A DNA stretch of 62,442 bases from Lentimicrobiaceae bacterium (GCA_023227965.1 JALOCA010000018.1:1-62442), one strand, 5' to 3'. Shown: positions 43,652-53,540, counted from the first letter of the stretch. A program made the numbers and translations. The notes: generated from the letters alone by a model not told the origin.

Positions 43652-44364
43652 ATTGAAAGATTATTTTCGGGTATTTCGAGCAAAAATCCTATTCCATGCA
43701 TGGTGATAAGATTTATGGAGCTATCTTCTTTCAGGTACTTGCGCAAACGGGCAATAAAAACATCCATACTCCTTCCCAGAAAATAATCATTGGAACCCCA
43801 GATTTTTTTCAGGGCGTTTTCACGAGTTACCAGTGTATTTTTGTTTTCACACAATAGTTGCAACAGAGATGCTTCTTTATGCGTGAGTTTCTGCTTCTTT
43901 ACTCCGTTATCCAAAATACGGTTCTGTATATCAAAAGCATATATACCTATTGGAAAAATATTTCTAATGTTTTCTTCTTTAGGAATGTAACAACGTCTTA
44001 AAACAGCTTCTATCCTCAGACTCAGTTCTTCGCTACTAAAGGGTTTGATGATATAATCGTCGCAACCTAAGCGGAAACCTTTTATCCTGTCTTCCTCCAG
44101 CCCTTTGGCTGTAAGAAAAATTATAGGGGTAGTTTTATCCTTTTCTCTGATTTCACAGGCAAGTGTAAAGCCATCTTTCCGAGGCATCATCACATCCAGT
44201 ACACAGAGATCAAATTGCTGTTTGTTAAACAAATGTATTCCGCTTTCTCCGTCAGGAGCCACGTTACAATCATATCCAAGCAATTCAAAATAATCGGCAA
44301 GAACCGAACTGAGGTTAGGATCGTCTTCGGCAAGTAAAATTCTATATTTCCGGGGGATGTTCAT
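43648..44364 (-). CDS. OmpR-family response regulator (RprY-like)
   Basis: The 238-residue protein has a receiver domain with the acidic pair at residues 14-15, the phospho-acceptor Asp57 in CVLDVMMPRKDGF and the conserved Lys in DYIIKPFSSEEL. A winged-helix DNA-binding domain follows (THKEASLLQLLCENKNTLVT, RSMDVFIARLRKYL). It lies directly after the histidine kinase with a 4-base overlap. The closest described system I know by plan is RprXY of Bacteroides; its target genes here are unknown. Confidence 0.92.
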   Translation of the reverse strand: MNIPRKYRILLAEDDPNLSSVLADYFELLGYDCNVAPDGESGIHLFNKQQFDLCVLDVMMPRKDGFTLACEIREKDKTTPIIFLTAKGLEEDRIKGFRLGCDDYIIKPFSSEELSLRIEAVLRRCYIPKEENIRNIFPIGIYAFDIQNRILDNGVKKQKLTHKEASLLQLLCENKNTLVTRENALKKIWGSNDYFLGRSMDVFIARLRKYLKEDSSINLITMHGIGFLLEIPENNLSI

Positions 44365-45671
44365 TGCTTTTTATCAAAATTAGATTCAAAAGGGAAAAAA
44401 ATGGTAAACCTGCTGCCTTTCCTGATTTCGCTCCTGAGCGTAACATATCCGCCATGGGTTTCAACTATGGTTTGCACGTAATACAAACCCAATCCGAAGC
44501 CTTTAACATCGTGGAGATTACCCGTGGGAACCCGGAATAATTTTTTGAAAACATGTTTATGGTATTCAGGGCTGATACCTACCCCCTTGTCTTCAATTGT
44601 AATAAGAATTCCTTTGGCATTATTTTCAGTAATTACAGTAATTTCGGGTGCAAGAGGTGAATATTTCTCTGCATTGTCGAGTAGGTTATACAAAATATTT
44701 TCCAGGTGATGGCTATCGGCTCTGATTATAAAGTGTTGAGCATGCGGTTGAAAATGTATTATCCCGTCGCGTTCTTTTATTCTTAGCCCAAAGTTGCCGA
44801 TAACAGTTACAAGTAACTTATGAATATCTACTTCAGAAAATATAAGCGTAAATTCACCTTTTTCGAGTAGGGCAACTTGTAATACATGCTCCACCTGGTT
44901 TTTCAATCGTAGATTTTCATCGTATATAATACGGGCATATCGTTGTATTTTTTCATCCGACTCTATTATTGCAGGTTTCAGCAGCATTTCGCTTGCCAAT
45001 GAAACTGTAGCAATAGGCGTTTTAAATTCGTGCGTCATATTGTTCACAAAATCCGTTTTAATATCCGCAAGTTTCTTTTGCTTTACGAGTGAAAGTACAG
45101 TAACCGAAAATCCAACGACTAAAACAAGCAGAAAAATCACCGACAAAATAAGCCAGAAAGCAATGCTATGCAAAATGATGTTTCGCTCCTGGGGAAAATA
45201 CACTGCCAAAATTAATGCATCAGTCTTATACAAACAGGTAAGAGATACATTATGTGGACTTTTGAGAAGCTCTGCCTGATGGTTTTTATAATTACCCAAT
45301 ATAAAATGTCCGGTATTTTTTACAAAAATTCCATATTCGTAATCCCTACTAATCCGCATACAGGTAAATTCATCGCTGATGAGAGAATTAAGCAATTTAG
45401 GGCTTACTATTTTCAAAATATTATGGTGTTGCAAATTACAAGAAAATAAACGGTCATTTACGGAACTTCCTACTTCATTATTACACTGATGAATGAAAAT
45501 CCTATTGGCTACCGTCTTAATTGCAATCTTTACCCGGCTGTTGAATTGTTCTTCTTTAAGTTTTAAAGCATTTTTTACCCAGTACGATTGGGTAAAAACC
45601 ATTCCTGACAATGCTATACTCGTAATTATAATGATATAATTAACCGCCCTTTTTTTAATATGCGCATTCAT
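44361..45671 (-). CDS. Membrane sensor histidine kinase (RprX-like)
   Basis: The start is placed at ATG 45671 (MNAHIKKRAVNYIIIITSIA), the longer frame being AT-rich leader. The 436-residue protein has two membrane helices (about 10-30 and 165-190) bracketing a periplasmic sensor of about 130 residues. Then come the phospho-acceptor motif MTHEFKTPIATVSLASEM, the N box NILYNLLDNAEKYSP, the G1 box DKGVGIS and the G2 region GFGLGLYYVQTIV. It phosphorylates the response regulator next to it. The signal is unknown. Confidence 0.92.
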   Translation of the reverse strand: MNAHIKKRAVNYIIIITSIALSGMVFTQSYWVKNALKLKEEQFNSRVKIAIKTVANRIFIHQCNNEVGSSVNDRLFSCNLQHHNILKIVSPKLLNSLISDEFTCMRISRDYEYGIFVKNTGHFILGNYKNHQAELLKSPHNVSLTCLYKTDALILAVYFPQERNIILHSIAFWLILSVIFLLVLVVGFSVTVLSLVKQKKLADIKTDFVNNMTHEFKTPIATVSLASEMLLKPAIIESDEKIQRYARIIYDENLRLKNQVEHVLQVALLEKGEFTLIFSEVDIHKLLVTVIGNFGLRIKERDGIIHFQPHAQHFIIRADSHHLENILYNLLDNAEKYSPLAPEITVITENNAKGILITIEDKGVGISPEYHKHVFKKLFRVPTGNLHDVKGFGLGLYYVQTIVETHGGYVTLRSEIRKGSRFTIFFPFESNFDKKQ

Positions 45672-45832
45672 CGAACAAAAATAAATAAAAAGACTGGTTA
45701 TGAATAAATTTAACAAATTTTTAACCAAATATGCCCTGCAAATAACAAATTATATAATGCAAATCAGAATCCCACCCTGCAGATCGCCAGATTTTTTTCG
45801 ACAAAAACACAATTATATAACTATAAAATATC

Positions 45833-45873
45833 ATCTTCGGTTTGTATGAGCATTATTCTTATAAATATTTCAT
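45833..45873. repeat. 41-bp dispersed repeat, copy 2
   Basis: This is the partner of 12925-12965 (ATCTTCGGTTTGTAT, ATTATTCTTAT and ATTTCAT blocks shared, 33 of 41 bases), in the spacer between the divergent kinase and thioesterase genes. Confidence 0.55.
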
Positions 45874-45942
45874 CTGAACGACGTACATATGTCTCAATGT
45901 TGCCTTCCAAGATAAGGTACAATGTAGTATTTTTGCCGTAAA

Positions 45943-46335
45943 ATGCGAAATATGGAATTCACTATCCCTGAAAACCTGAAAAATACGATTGAGACTACGG
46001 TTGATTTTGAAAAAACGGCTACACGCTATGACAGCGGTCTTGCCGAAGTATTTGCCACGCCGGCTCTCATTGCCATTATGGAACAATGTGCCCACGAAGC
46101 CGTGCAGGCTTTTTTACCGGAAGGTTTTATTACCGTAGGTACAGAAGTGAATATTAAACATTTGAAAGCAACTGCTGTAGGTCAAAAAGTTACCTGCTAT
46201 GCCACCCTTGTCAACCGCGACCGGAGAGAGTTGTTTTTTGACGTCGAGGCATACGATGAAACGGGACTAATCGGGAAAGGCAACCATGCGCGGTTTATTG
46301 TGAATAAGGAACATTTCATGCAGAAAATTTCCTAA
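45943..46335 (+). CDS. Hotdog-fold thioesterase
   Basis: The 130-residue protein is a single hotdog domain of the FlK/YbgC-like group: FATPALIAIMEQCAHEAVQAF holds the long central helix with the Glu and His used in such enzymes, followed by GTEVNIKHLKATAVGQKVTC and the last strands. It should hydrolyse a small acyl-CoA. TATTTTTG at 45928-45935 resembles a -7 box very close to the start, so ATG 45952 (MEFTIPENL) is an alternative. It converges with the PhzF gene. Confidence 0.83.
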   Translation: MRNMEFTIPENLKNTIETTVDFEKTATRYDSGLAEVFATPALIAIMEQCAHEAVQAFLPEGFITVGTEVNIKHLKATAVGQKVTCYATLVNRDRRELFFDVEAYDETGLIGKGNHARFIVNKEHFMQKIS

Positions 46336-46348
46336 TCGCCCTTGGTTT

Positions 46349-47218
46349 TTACCACCAGCCCTTTGCAACAGGATACACCTTACCTCCCACCCGAACATCT
46401 ATACCGGAATCCGTTTGTACTGCTTTTACTGCCAATTGCGACGGACGTCCCATTTCATAACCCTGCCCGATACGAATATCAATAGCAGAAGTGTTGGAAT
46501 ACCGGTTTTTTACCAACCAGGCACCTAAACACCCACTGCCACTGCCTGTAGCAGGATCTTCAGGTATTCCAAGGTAATGTACGAATACCCGAGTAGCCAA
46601 CTGCTGATCGGGAGCATGGCTTTCGGGACAAAAAATTAAAATACCCTTAGCATGAACTTGTTTTATAAATAGTTCATTATAAGCATCAATATTTACAGTA
46701 GCTTTAGCCAAAGCCTTTTTATTTTTCAGTGCAACGATGGTAAAAGGCAATCCGGTAGAAACCTCTTCTGCAGGAAAATTTGTGTCAAAATCGTTATCGT
46801 CGAGCCCAAGAGTTGTAGCCAGCAATTCAAAATTTACCTGTTTCCCAAAAACTGGCTGTTTTTGCTGCATCCATAATTCATCATCCTGAAAATCTACTTT
46901 GATATCGCCAGTTTTTAAATGTAATATTATTTGTTTAGCAGATTGCTTAACTAAATGCTTGTTTATCAGGTAAGCCGTTCCCAGTGTTGGATGCCCAGCA
47001 AATTCTATTTCCGCTTTAGGAGTAAATATTCTTACCGTAAAGCCATCATTTACACTACCTCCCTGATATACAAATGTTGTTTCTGAAAAATTAATTTCTC
47101 TTGCACGGTTTTGCATTTCCGTATCCGTTAATTTGTCTGCATCGAAAAAAGTAGCCAACGGGTTACCGGAATACGGGGCATTTGTAAAAACATCCGTAAT
47201 AAAAAAAGGTATTTTCAT
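46349..47218 (-). CDS. PhzF-family isomerase/epimerase
   Basis: The 289-residue protein begins at ATG 47218 (MKIPFFITDVFTNAPYSGNP), which overlaps the DUF3795 stop as ATGA; the longer frame begins inside that gene. It has the PhzF fold: FSETTFV with the catalytic Glu, EFAGHPTLGTAYLI, and DPATGSGSGCLGAWLV. PhzF itself acts in phenazine synthesis, but most members, including this lone copy without phenazine genes, are isomerases of unknown substrate. Confidence 0.88.
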   Translation of the reverse strand: MKIPFFITDVFTNAPYSGNPLATFFDADKLTDTEMQNRAREINFSETTFVYQGGSVNDGFTVRIFTPKAEIEFAGHPTLGTAYLINKHLVKQSAKQIILHLKTGDIKVDFQDDELWMQQKQPVFGKQVNFELLATTLGLDDNDFDTNFPAEEVSTGLPFTIVALKNKKALAKATVNIDAYNELFIKQVHAKGILIFCPESHAPDQQLATRVFVHYLGIPEDPATGSGSGCLGAWLVKNRYSNTSAIDIRIGQGYEMGRPSQLAVKAVQTDSGIDVRVGGKVYPVAKGWW

Positions 47219-47565
47219 TTCTTTTTTATTGTTTGCCATTCGTTTTCTACCATCAAAGTTACAAAGCTATCGTAGCCTACCTTTTTTATAGTTTCAATAC
47301 AGGCATTTCGGTCGGAATTGAATAAAAAACCAAATATCTTCGAAATGAAATTATTAAACTTTTTACAATCCATTGCATTTGTATATTCCCTGCAATCGGC
47401 ACAACTGTTGTAACCATTGTTCATACAACAGCTTCGTACAGAACACCATCCGGCTTTATCATTTTCAATGCAACCGGGACATTTGTCCGTTAAATATTTT
47501 TTACATGCTCCGCAATATAATCCGCAAAAAGCAACAAGGCTTTTGTCTTTAACAACGTTTTTCAT
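47215..47565 (-). CDS. DUF3795 cysteine-rich protein
   Basis: The 116-residue protein carries the DUF3795 pattern of paired cysteines (FCGLYCGACKKYLTDKCPGC, then WCSVRSCC and CADCREY), which probably binds zinc or an iron-sulphur cluster. Function is unknown. It is translationally coupled to PhzF (4-base overlap) and follows the GNAT gene by 11 bases, so the three are likely one operon. Confidence 0.85.
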   Translation of the reverse strand: MKNVVKDKSLVAFCGLYCGACKKYLTDKCPGCIENDKAGWCSVRSCCMNNGYNSCADCREYTNAMDCKKFNNFISKIFGFLFNSDRNACIETIKKVGYDSFVTLMVENEWQTIKKK

Positions 47566-47576
47566 TATGATAAGGA

Positions 47577-48110
47577 TTAAGGGTTAAAAAATTCATTGGG
47601 ATATATTACTGTGCCTGAAACATTTTTCAATGCATCGGGAACCAGTTCCAATGCCATAAAAGCTTCATCAGGAACTTCAAACGGGGAAAAAATTCCAAAG
47701 GTTGATGCCAGAGAAAAGCCAAACCTGGGATAATAATCTGGATGTCCAACTACTATAACCGAGGTAAATCCTATTGAGCAGGCTATTTCAAGGACATCAT
47801 GTATAAGACGGCTGCCAACACCCATGCGCTGCCAACCGGGGTGCACTGAAACTGGAGCTAATGTAAGTGTTGGATATGTTGACGTATTGCTTTTTATGAT
47901 AGCTTCTGTCAATAAAATGTGTCCTATGAGTTTTCCTTCCGTTTCAGCTACCAATGACAATTCGGGAATAAAAGACCGGCTTTTGCGCAAGCGATTTACC
48001 AGAAAGCATTCGTCACCATCGGAAATTGGTAATTCTACAAAAGCATCCCTTACCAATTCAAATACAGCATTGTAATCTTTTTTTTCTTCTTCACGAACTG
48101 TAATTTCCAT
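47577..48110 (-). CDS. GNAT-family N-acetyltransferase
   Basis: The 177-residue protein is a GNAT domain close to the YhbS group: EKKDYNAVFELVRDAFVEL, the acetyl-CoA loop HPGWQRMGVGSRLIHDVL (Q/RxxGxG form QRMGVG), then VVGHPDYYPRFGF. It transfers acetyl groups to an unknown amine substrate. It lies 2 bases after the four-helix membrane protein gene and 11 before DUF3795. Confidence 0.87.
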   Translation of the reverse strand: MEITVREEEKKDYNAVFELVRDAFVELPISDGDECFLVNRLRKSRSFIPELSLVAETEGKLIGHILLTEAIIKSNTSTYPTLTLAPVSVHPGWQRMGVGSRLIHDVLEIACSIGFTSVIVVGHPDYYPRFGFSLASTFGIFSPFEVPDEAFMALELVPDALKNVSGTVIYPNEFFNP

Positions 48111-48112
48111 TG

Positions 48113-48634
48113 TCAGTATTCTTTAACATCAGTTTTTTTTCCTAAAATTAATTTCAGCGAGTACACTATCGTTTGAATTCCCGTTACAAAAATGGAAATA
48201 AAAATAATTATTTTAATCATTTTGTCGAGCCAATGGATACTTATGGTGTTGAATACAAAAGGGTACATCACATACAATGAAATGAGCATAATAAATCCCA
48301 TGAGATGGAATATAGTGTTGGCAAGATTTCTGAACCATCGTTCAGAGTACAACAGCAGGAAAAAATTTCCGAGCACCCGTACTGCAAAATTGATATTCAT
48401 TATCCAGAGGGCTGCAGTATATCCTCCGGTAATAAAACCGGGCTCCCAACGGGGCAGAGCATTGATTACATATAAAATAATGATATTAACTATTATAGCC
48501 CCCAGGTAGTCTCCCCTTTTTTTCTTTTTAAGCATGGCATTATATTCGGGATGTTTGCAAAAGTGGCACTGACTGAAAGTTTCAGCATTTTTTACCCACG
48601 TGGTAAATTTATCTTCCTGTGTTTCTGTAACCAT
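48113..48634 (-). CDS. Small integral membrane protein, unknown function
   Basis: I do not recognise a family. The 173-residue protein has a soluble N-terminus with a CHFCKHP motif (residues 24-30) that could bind metal, then four membrane segments (about 46-60, 72-97, 108-130 and 140-162). It has no signal peptide. It is followed 2 bases later by the GNAT gene and probably starts that operon. Confidence 0.65.
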   Translation of the reverse strand: MVTETQEDKFTTWVKNAETFSQCHFCKHPEYNAMLKKKKRGDYLGAIIVNIIILYVINALPRWEPGFITGGYTAALWIMNINFAVRVLGNFFLLLYSERWFRNLANTIFHLMGFIMLISLYVMYPFVFNTISIHWLDKMIKIIIFISIFVTGIQTIVYSLKLILGKKTDVKEY

Positions 48635-48724
48635 ATTATACCTTATTAAATTGCAAATTTATCAGCAAACAGTATTGTTTCCTAAAAAAACAGATTAAAC
48701 ACCGGATTCAGATAACTGAATAGT

Positions 48725-51106
48725 TTATTCATACTTGAGAGCTTTTACAGGATTAATTTTCATGGCTTTGTTTACCTGGTAACCTATGGTGATTATTCCT
48801 GAGAGCAAAACTATGCCTGCTGTGTATACAAATATTTTCCAATCGGGAGCCTTGTTATAGGCAAAAGTTTCGAGCCATCGCAATACTGCAAAATAAGCTA
48901 ACGGGCTTGCAATCATTATAGAAACCAATATCCATGGGAAAAAATCGCGTATTATGGTTATAAATATTTTATAACCAGAACCACCGAAAATTTTTCTTAT
49001 GCCTATCTCGCGTGTTTTTTGTTCAACTGTAAACATGGTTAGTCCTAATAAACCCATGCAACCGATCAAAATAGCCAAAACAGTAAAAACGAGGATAATT
49101 TTTGCAAGCCGTTCTTCAGTACCATACATGCGATCAAGTGTCGCATCCAGAAAGCGGTAGTTGAAAGGTTGTGTTGGCTCAATTTCTTTCCATTTTTTTT
49201 CAATGAACGCAATTGTTTCTTTAAAATTACCCGGCTCAATTTTTATATTGAGAAAATGAAACAATTCAGGAACAGTGTTTAAAGTAATAATAAGCGGTTC
49301 AGTAGTGTTATGAAGAGATTCAAAATGAAAGTCTTTAACCACCCCCACTACAATTCCATGCTTGTCTTGGATATCAATTTGTCCATTCACACCTTCATTC
49401 AGTTCAAGTTTTTTGACAGCCTGTTCATTCAATAAAAATGCTGTTTCACAATCTTTTGGACTATTTTGCAGGAAATCTCTTCCTGCTTTTATCTTCAGGT
49501 TAAATGTTTTGACAAAATCCGGGTCAACCATGTAAGTAACCATCGTTGTATATTCTTTCATTTTGGGTGTTTTTACATTCCAAAGACCACCTCCGCGTCC
49601 GATTATGTAAAAACTGGCAGAAACATGTTTTATTTCAGGATTTTGCAATAACTCTTGCTTCAATGTTTTAAGTTTATTTTTTACATTAGGGGAATTCAAT
49701 TCCAGGAAAATCATGTTTTCTTTATCAAATCCAAGATCGCAATTTTTCATGTAATGTAACTGGCGGTAAACGCTGAGCGAAGTAACAATAAGAAAAACCG
49801 AAACGCTAAACTGAAAAACTACTAATATTTTACGGATTACACTTTGTCCTTTATATGATACTATTTTCCCTTTCAACACTATTACCGGCTGGCAGCCTGA
49901 AAGATAAAAGGCTGACCATGCTCCGGCTATGCTTCCTGTAACAAAAGAAACTCCCAATAAGAATAGTAAAAATTTCCACTCAAAAATTGCCGGCAAATAC
50001 AATGGTTTCTGGGTGATGTTACGAAAAACAGGCAAACATATTTCGGCTAACGATATCGCAATAATAAAAGCAAAGAAAGTGAACACCAGCGATTCGGCAA
50101 AAAAACTCTTCATTATTTGCCCTCTTGTTGCCCCCATTACCTTGCGGATACCAACTTCACGTGCTCTCAGGTCAGAACGGGCAGTAGCCAGGTTCATGTA
50201 ATTAATACATGCCAGTAATAGAATAAAAATTCCCGTTAAAGTAAATATTTTTATATAATCAAGATTTACAATGCTTAATTCCTTAGAAGAACTTTTTTGA
50301 GGATTTAAATGAATAGAAGTTATAGGTTCAAGAAAGGGCAGGAATTTTTTTAATCCATCCTTTCCAAAATATTTTTCAATAAATACTGGGAATTTTTTTT
50401 CCAACTGTGCGGCTTTCCCAGCATCTTTTAATAAAAGGTAAGTATAATTATTATGTGATTCCCAACTATTCAGACCCTCCTGTCCTATAAGCATTGTGTC
50501 GGTCAGGGTTTCGAAAGAAACCAAAACATCGAAGCTCATGTGTGAATTATGGGGAACATCTTCAAAGACCCCGTCAACTTTTAAAGCAATATTCCCATTG
50601 TACGAAATGATTTTCCCGACAGGGTTTTCGTCTCCAAAAAATTTACGGGCAAAGGTTTGCGAGAGTGTAACGGTATTTTTTTCCCTGAGTGCAGCAGAAG
50701 AGTTTCCATACACCATTGGCAACGTAAAAATGTTGAAAATGCTGGCATCAGCAAAATAAGGATACTCACTAAAACTTTTATCATTGTAATGTAAAGTGGC
50801 TTTAAACCAGGGCATAATACGCACAGCATCTTCCACTTCAGGATAATCGTGAATCATGGCAGGCCCCATAGGCGCCGAAGTCATTGTAGTTTTATCCCAT
50901 TTCCCCGTCCAGTTTACATTTTCCGACATACGGAAAATACGGTCTGCCTTGGTATGGAAACGGTCGTAACTCCATTCATCATTAATAAACAGTGCTATAA
51001 GTATAAAAACCGCTAACCCGGTTGCCAACCCAATAATATTTATTAGTGTATAACTTTTTTGCCGTTTGAAAGTCCGAAAGATAATTTTGATAATATTTTT
51101 TAGCAT
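48725..51106 (-). CDS. MacB/FtsX-family ABC transporter permease (second copy)
   Basis: The 793-residue protein has the duplicated MacB_PCD-FtsX plan common in Bacteroidota: an N-terminal helix (INIIGLATGLAVFILIALFI), a periplasmic domain, a first FtsX core (ARSDLRAREVGIRKVMGATR, about 310), a second periplasmic domain, and a final FtsX core (QKTREIGIRKIFGG) ending INPVKALKYE. It is the last gene of an operon with another permease of the same type, an ATPase and an adaptor. Such systems move lipophilic or peptide substrates by a mechanotransmission mechanism. Confidence 0.9.
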   Translation of the reverse strand: MLKNIIKIIFRTFKRQKSYTLINIIGLATGLAVFILIALFINDEWSYDRFHTKADRIFRMSENVNWTGKWDKTTMTSAPMGPAMIHDYPEVEDAVRIMPWFKATLHYNDKSFSEYPYFADASIFNIFTLPMVYGNSSAALREKNTVTLSQTFARKFFGDENPVGKIISYNGNIALKVDGVFEDVPHNSHMSFDVLVSFETLTDTMLIGQEGLNSWESHNNYTYLLLKDAGKAAQLEKKFPVFIEKYFGKDGLKKFLPFLEPITSIHLNPQKSSSKELSIVNLDYIKIFTLTGIFILLLACINYMNLATARSDLRAREVGIRKVMGATRGQIMKSFFAESLVFTFFAFIIAISLAEICLPVFRNITQKPLYLPAIFEWKFLLFLLGVSFVTGSIAGAWSAFYLSGCQPVIVLKGKIVSYKGQSVIRKILVVFQFSVSVFLIVTSLSVYRQLHYMKNCDLGFDKENMIFLELNSPNVKNKLKTLKQELLQNPEIKHVSASFYIIGRGGGLWNVKTPKMKEYTTMVTYMVDPDFVKTFNLKIKAGRDFLQNSPKDCETAFLLNEQAVKKLELNEGVNGQIDIQDKHGIVVGVVKDFHFESLHNTTEPLIITLNTVPELFHFLNIKIEPGNFKETIAFIEKKWKEIEPTQPFNYRFLDATLDRMYGTEERLAKIILVFTVLAILIGCMGLLGLTMFTVEQKTREIGIRKIFGGSGYKIFITIIRDFFPWILVSIMIASPLAYFAVLRWLETFAYNKAPDWKIFVYTAGIVLLSGIITIGYQVNKAMKINPVKALKYE

Positions 51107-51128
51107 AATTGCATAAATAGAATATTAT

Positions 51129-53531
51129 TTACTCGTATTTTAACGCAAAAACAGGATTGGCTGATGCAACCTTAGCAGCTTTTATTCCAACAGTTATAAG
51201 AGCTATCAGTAAAACTGAAAATATAGAATAAATGAAATAAAATACTGTAATTTGTATATGATATGCAAAATTATTAAGCAGATTATTTGAAAGAACAAAA
51301 GCGACAGGGCTTCCGATTACGCCGGCAAGTATTACAAGTACTAAGAAATCCTGTATCATAAGTTTTCCTATTTGGAAAATACTTCCTCCCACCACCTTAC
51401 GTATGCCTATCTCACGTGTGCGCTGTTCGAGTACCAGCGAAGCAAGCCCGTACAAACCCATGCAGGAGATAACCAGCGAAAGGAAAGTAAAATAAATGAA
51501 TACAATTAGCACATTTTCTTCAGTAGTGTACTGGCTGTGTATCTGTTGTTTAATAAAAAAATATTCAAAAGGCGATTCCGGAAAGTTTTTCTTCCAAATA
51601 TTTTCTATCCTTGTAATTGTAGCATTAGGCTTGTGATCATTTATTTTTACAAGCAAGGTGTTAAACCTTTCAGGATAAATAAAAAAAGCAGCCGGTTCTA
51701 TTACCGAATGCAGCGAATAGTAATGGTAATTGCGAATTACACCCACAACGGTGAACTCATCGGGAACCTCGTCACCAATAAATTTGATTTTTTTACCCAG
51801 TGGTTTATCCCAGCCAAATTCCCGTACAACAGCCTCGTTTACAATTACAGCAGCCGTACTGTCGGTGGCAAATTCCGGTTGAAAATATCTTCCTTCCACC
51901 AATGGAATTTCCATCATTTTGAAAAAATTGTAATCCACAAACCCATAACGTACCATGCAACGTTTACGTATTGAATCACTGGTATAAACGCCTCCCTGCG
52001 TACCACTGGCTCCATTGGCATTGGAAGAAAATGCCACACTCTTAACCGAGGGATTTTTCAGGATTTCGTTTTTCAGGATTTCTGACTTCTGCAGGGCTTT
52101 GGCTTCATATATGGGAATACCTACAACATTTTCAGGATTATAACCTAAATCTTTTACCGAAGTAAACCGTAATTGCGCTACAATTACCAACACCGAAAAT
52201 ATCATGATTACCGAAATAGAGAACTGAAAAACTACAAGAGTTTTCTGCAGAAATTTCGCCTTGTTTTTCCCCCTGTAACTTCCTTTTAACACCACGGCAG
52301 GGCTGAACTTTGAAAGGTAAAAAGCCGGATAGCTACCCGAAAGCAGGCTTGTTACAATAACTATCAGTAACAGCCCGTAATTGAACAGTCCGTTATGTAC
52401 AAAATCAATTAACAAATGGGTTCCCAGCACAGCATTAAAGCGTGGAAGCAGTAATTCGACAAGCCCCACAGATAAAAAAACAGAAAATATTGTGATTATC
52501 AACGATTCACCTATAAAATGGTAAATCAGGTTGCTCCTGTTTGCGCCTAAAACTTTTCGCATCCCGACTTCCTTCGACCGCTTTACCGAACGTGCAATTG
52601 CTATATTGATAAAATTAACACATGCAACTAAGAGCACCAGAACAGCAATAAACGAAAAAAGATGTACCCACTTGATATTACCCTGTTTATGCTGAATCTG
52701 AAATTTTATATGGTTGGAATGCAGGTGAATATCTTTCAACGGTTGCAAGTACATATCAAGCGAACTGTACTCCTCGTCGTTATCGGTGATATGCCGTTTG
52801 ATAAAAACAGGAAGTTTTGTTTCCAGTCGGTTTACATCGGCGCCCTCACGAAGTAGCACATATGTTATCAGTGAATTATTACCCCAGTCTTTCAACCAGT
52901 CGAATTCTTTTTCCTTTTCGAACGTACGCAACGCAATAAACATGCTACATTGCAGGTGGCAGTTCTCCGGGAAATTCTGCATTACCCCTGTTACAGTGAA
53001 AGTTTCTTTATTGAGTATCCGTAAAGGTTTCCCCATTGCGGCAGCCACCGAACCGAAATAACGTTTCGCCAATATTTCGGAAATAATAACAGAATGGGCT
53101 TCAGTAAGTGCAGTATTTCGGTTCCCTGCCAGCAACTGAATATTAAAAATGGGTATTATTGAAGCATCTGTTATAAAGCAATTATCTTCATTAAATTGTT
53201 TACTACCGTATTGTACAGGAATTTTGCCGGTTAATAATAGCCTTACCGTGTTTTCCACTTCCGGAAAATCAGAACGTAGGGCAGCAGCCAGTGGTCCCAT
53301 GGTAATGGCAACATGCTGTTCGCCTACACCTTCTTCGTTTTGAATCTCCACAACACGAAAAATACGTTCGTTTTTCGGGATATACCTGTCAAAACCTGTT
53401 TCGTGCTGCACATACAACGTGATGAGTAAAAACGAGGTAATACCAAAGGTAAGTCCTATGATATTGATAAGAGAATAAAAACGCTGGCGGGCAAGGTTGC
53501 GAAGAGCAATCTTTAAATAATTCCTGAACAT
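51129..53531 (-). CDS. MacB/FtsX-family ABC transporter permease (first copy)
   Basis: The 800-residue protein has the same two-core layout as its neighbour: RNLARQRFYSLINIIGLTFG at the start, IARSVKRSKEVGMRKVLGAN in the first FtsX core (about 320), LEQRTREIGIRKVVGGS in the second, and NPVFALKYE at the end. The pair are paralogues and may form a heterodimer with one shared ATPase, or two alternative exporters. It ends 22 bases before the second permease starts. Confidence 0.9.
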   Translation of the reverse strand: MFRNYLKIALRNLARQRFYSLINIIGLTFGITSFLLITLYVQHETGFDRYIPKNERIFRVVEIQNEEGVGEQHVAITMGPLAAALRSDFPEVENTVRLLLTGKIPVQYGSKQFNEDNCFITDASIIPIFNIQLLAGNRNTALTEAHSVIISEILAKRYFGSVAAAMGKPLRILNKETFTVTGVMQNFPENCHLQCSMFIALRTFEKEKEFDWLKDWGNNSLITYVLLREGADVNRLETKLPVFIKRHITDNDEEYSSLDMYLQPLKDIHLHSNHIKFQIQHKQGNIKWVHLFSFIAVLVLLVACVNFINIAIARSVKRSKEVGMRKVLGANRSNLIYHFIGESLIITIFSVFLSVGLVELLLPRFNAVLGTHLLIDFVHNGLFNYGLLLIVIVTSLLSGSYPAFYLSKFSPAVVLKGSYRGKNKAKFLQKTLVVFQFSISVIMIFSVLVIVAQLRFTSVKDLGYNPENVVGIPIYEAKALQKSEILKNEILKNPSVKSVAFSSNANGASGTQGGVYTSDSIRKRCMVRYGFVDYNFFKMMEIPLVEGRYFQPEFATDSTAAVIVNEAVVREFGWDKPLGKKIKFIGDEVPDEFTVVGVIRNYHYYSLHSVIEPAAFFIYPERFNTLLVKINDHKPNATITRIENIWKKNFPESPFEYFFIKQQIHSQYTTEENVLIVFIYFTFLSLVISCMGLYGLASLVLEQRTREIGIRKVVGGSIFQIGKLMIQDFLVLVILAGVIGSPVAFVLSNNLLNNFAYHIQITVFYFIYSIFSVLLIALITVGIKAAKVASANPVFALKYE

Positions 53532-53540
53532 ATCTCTCGT

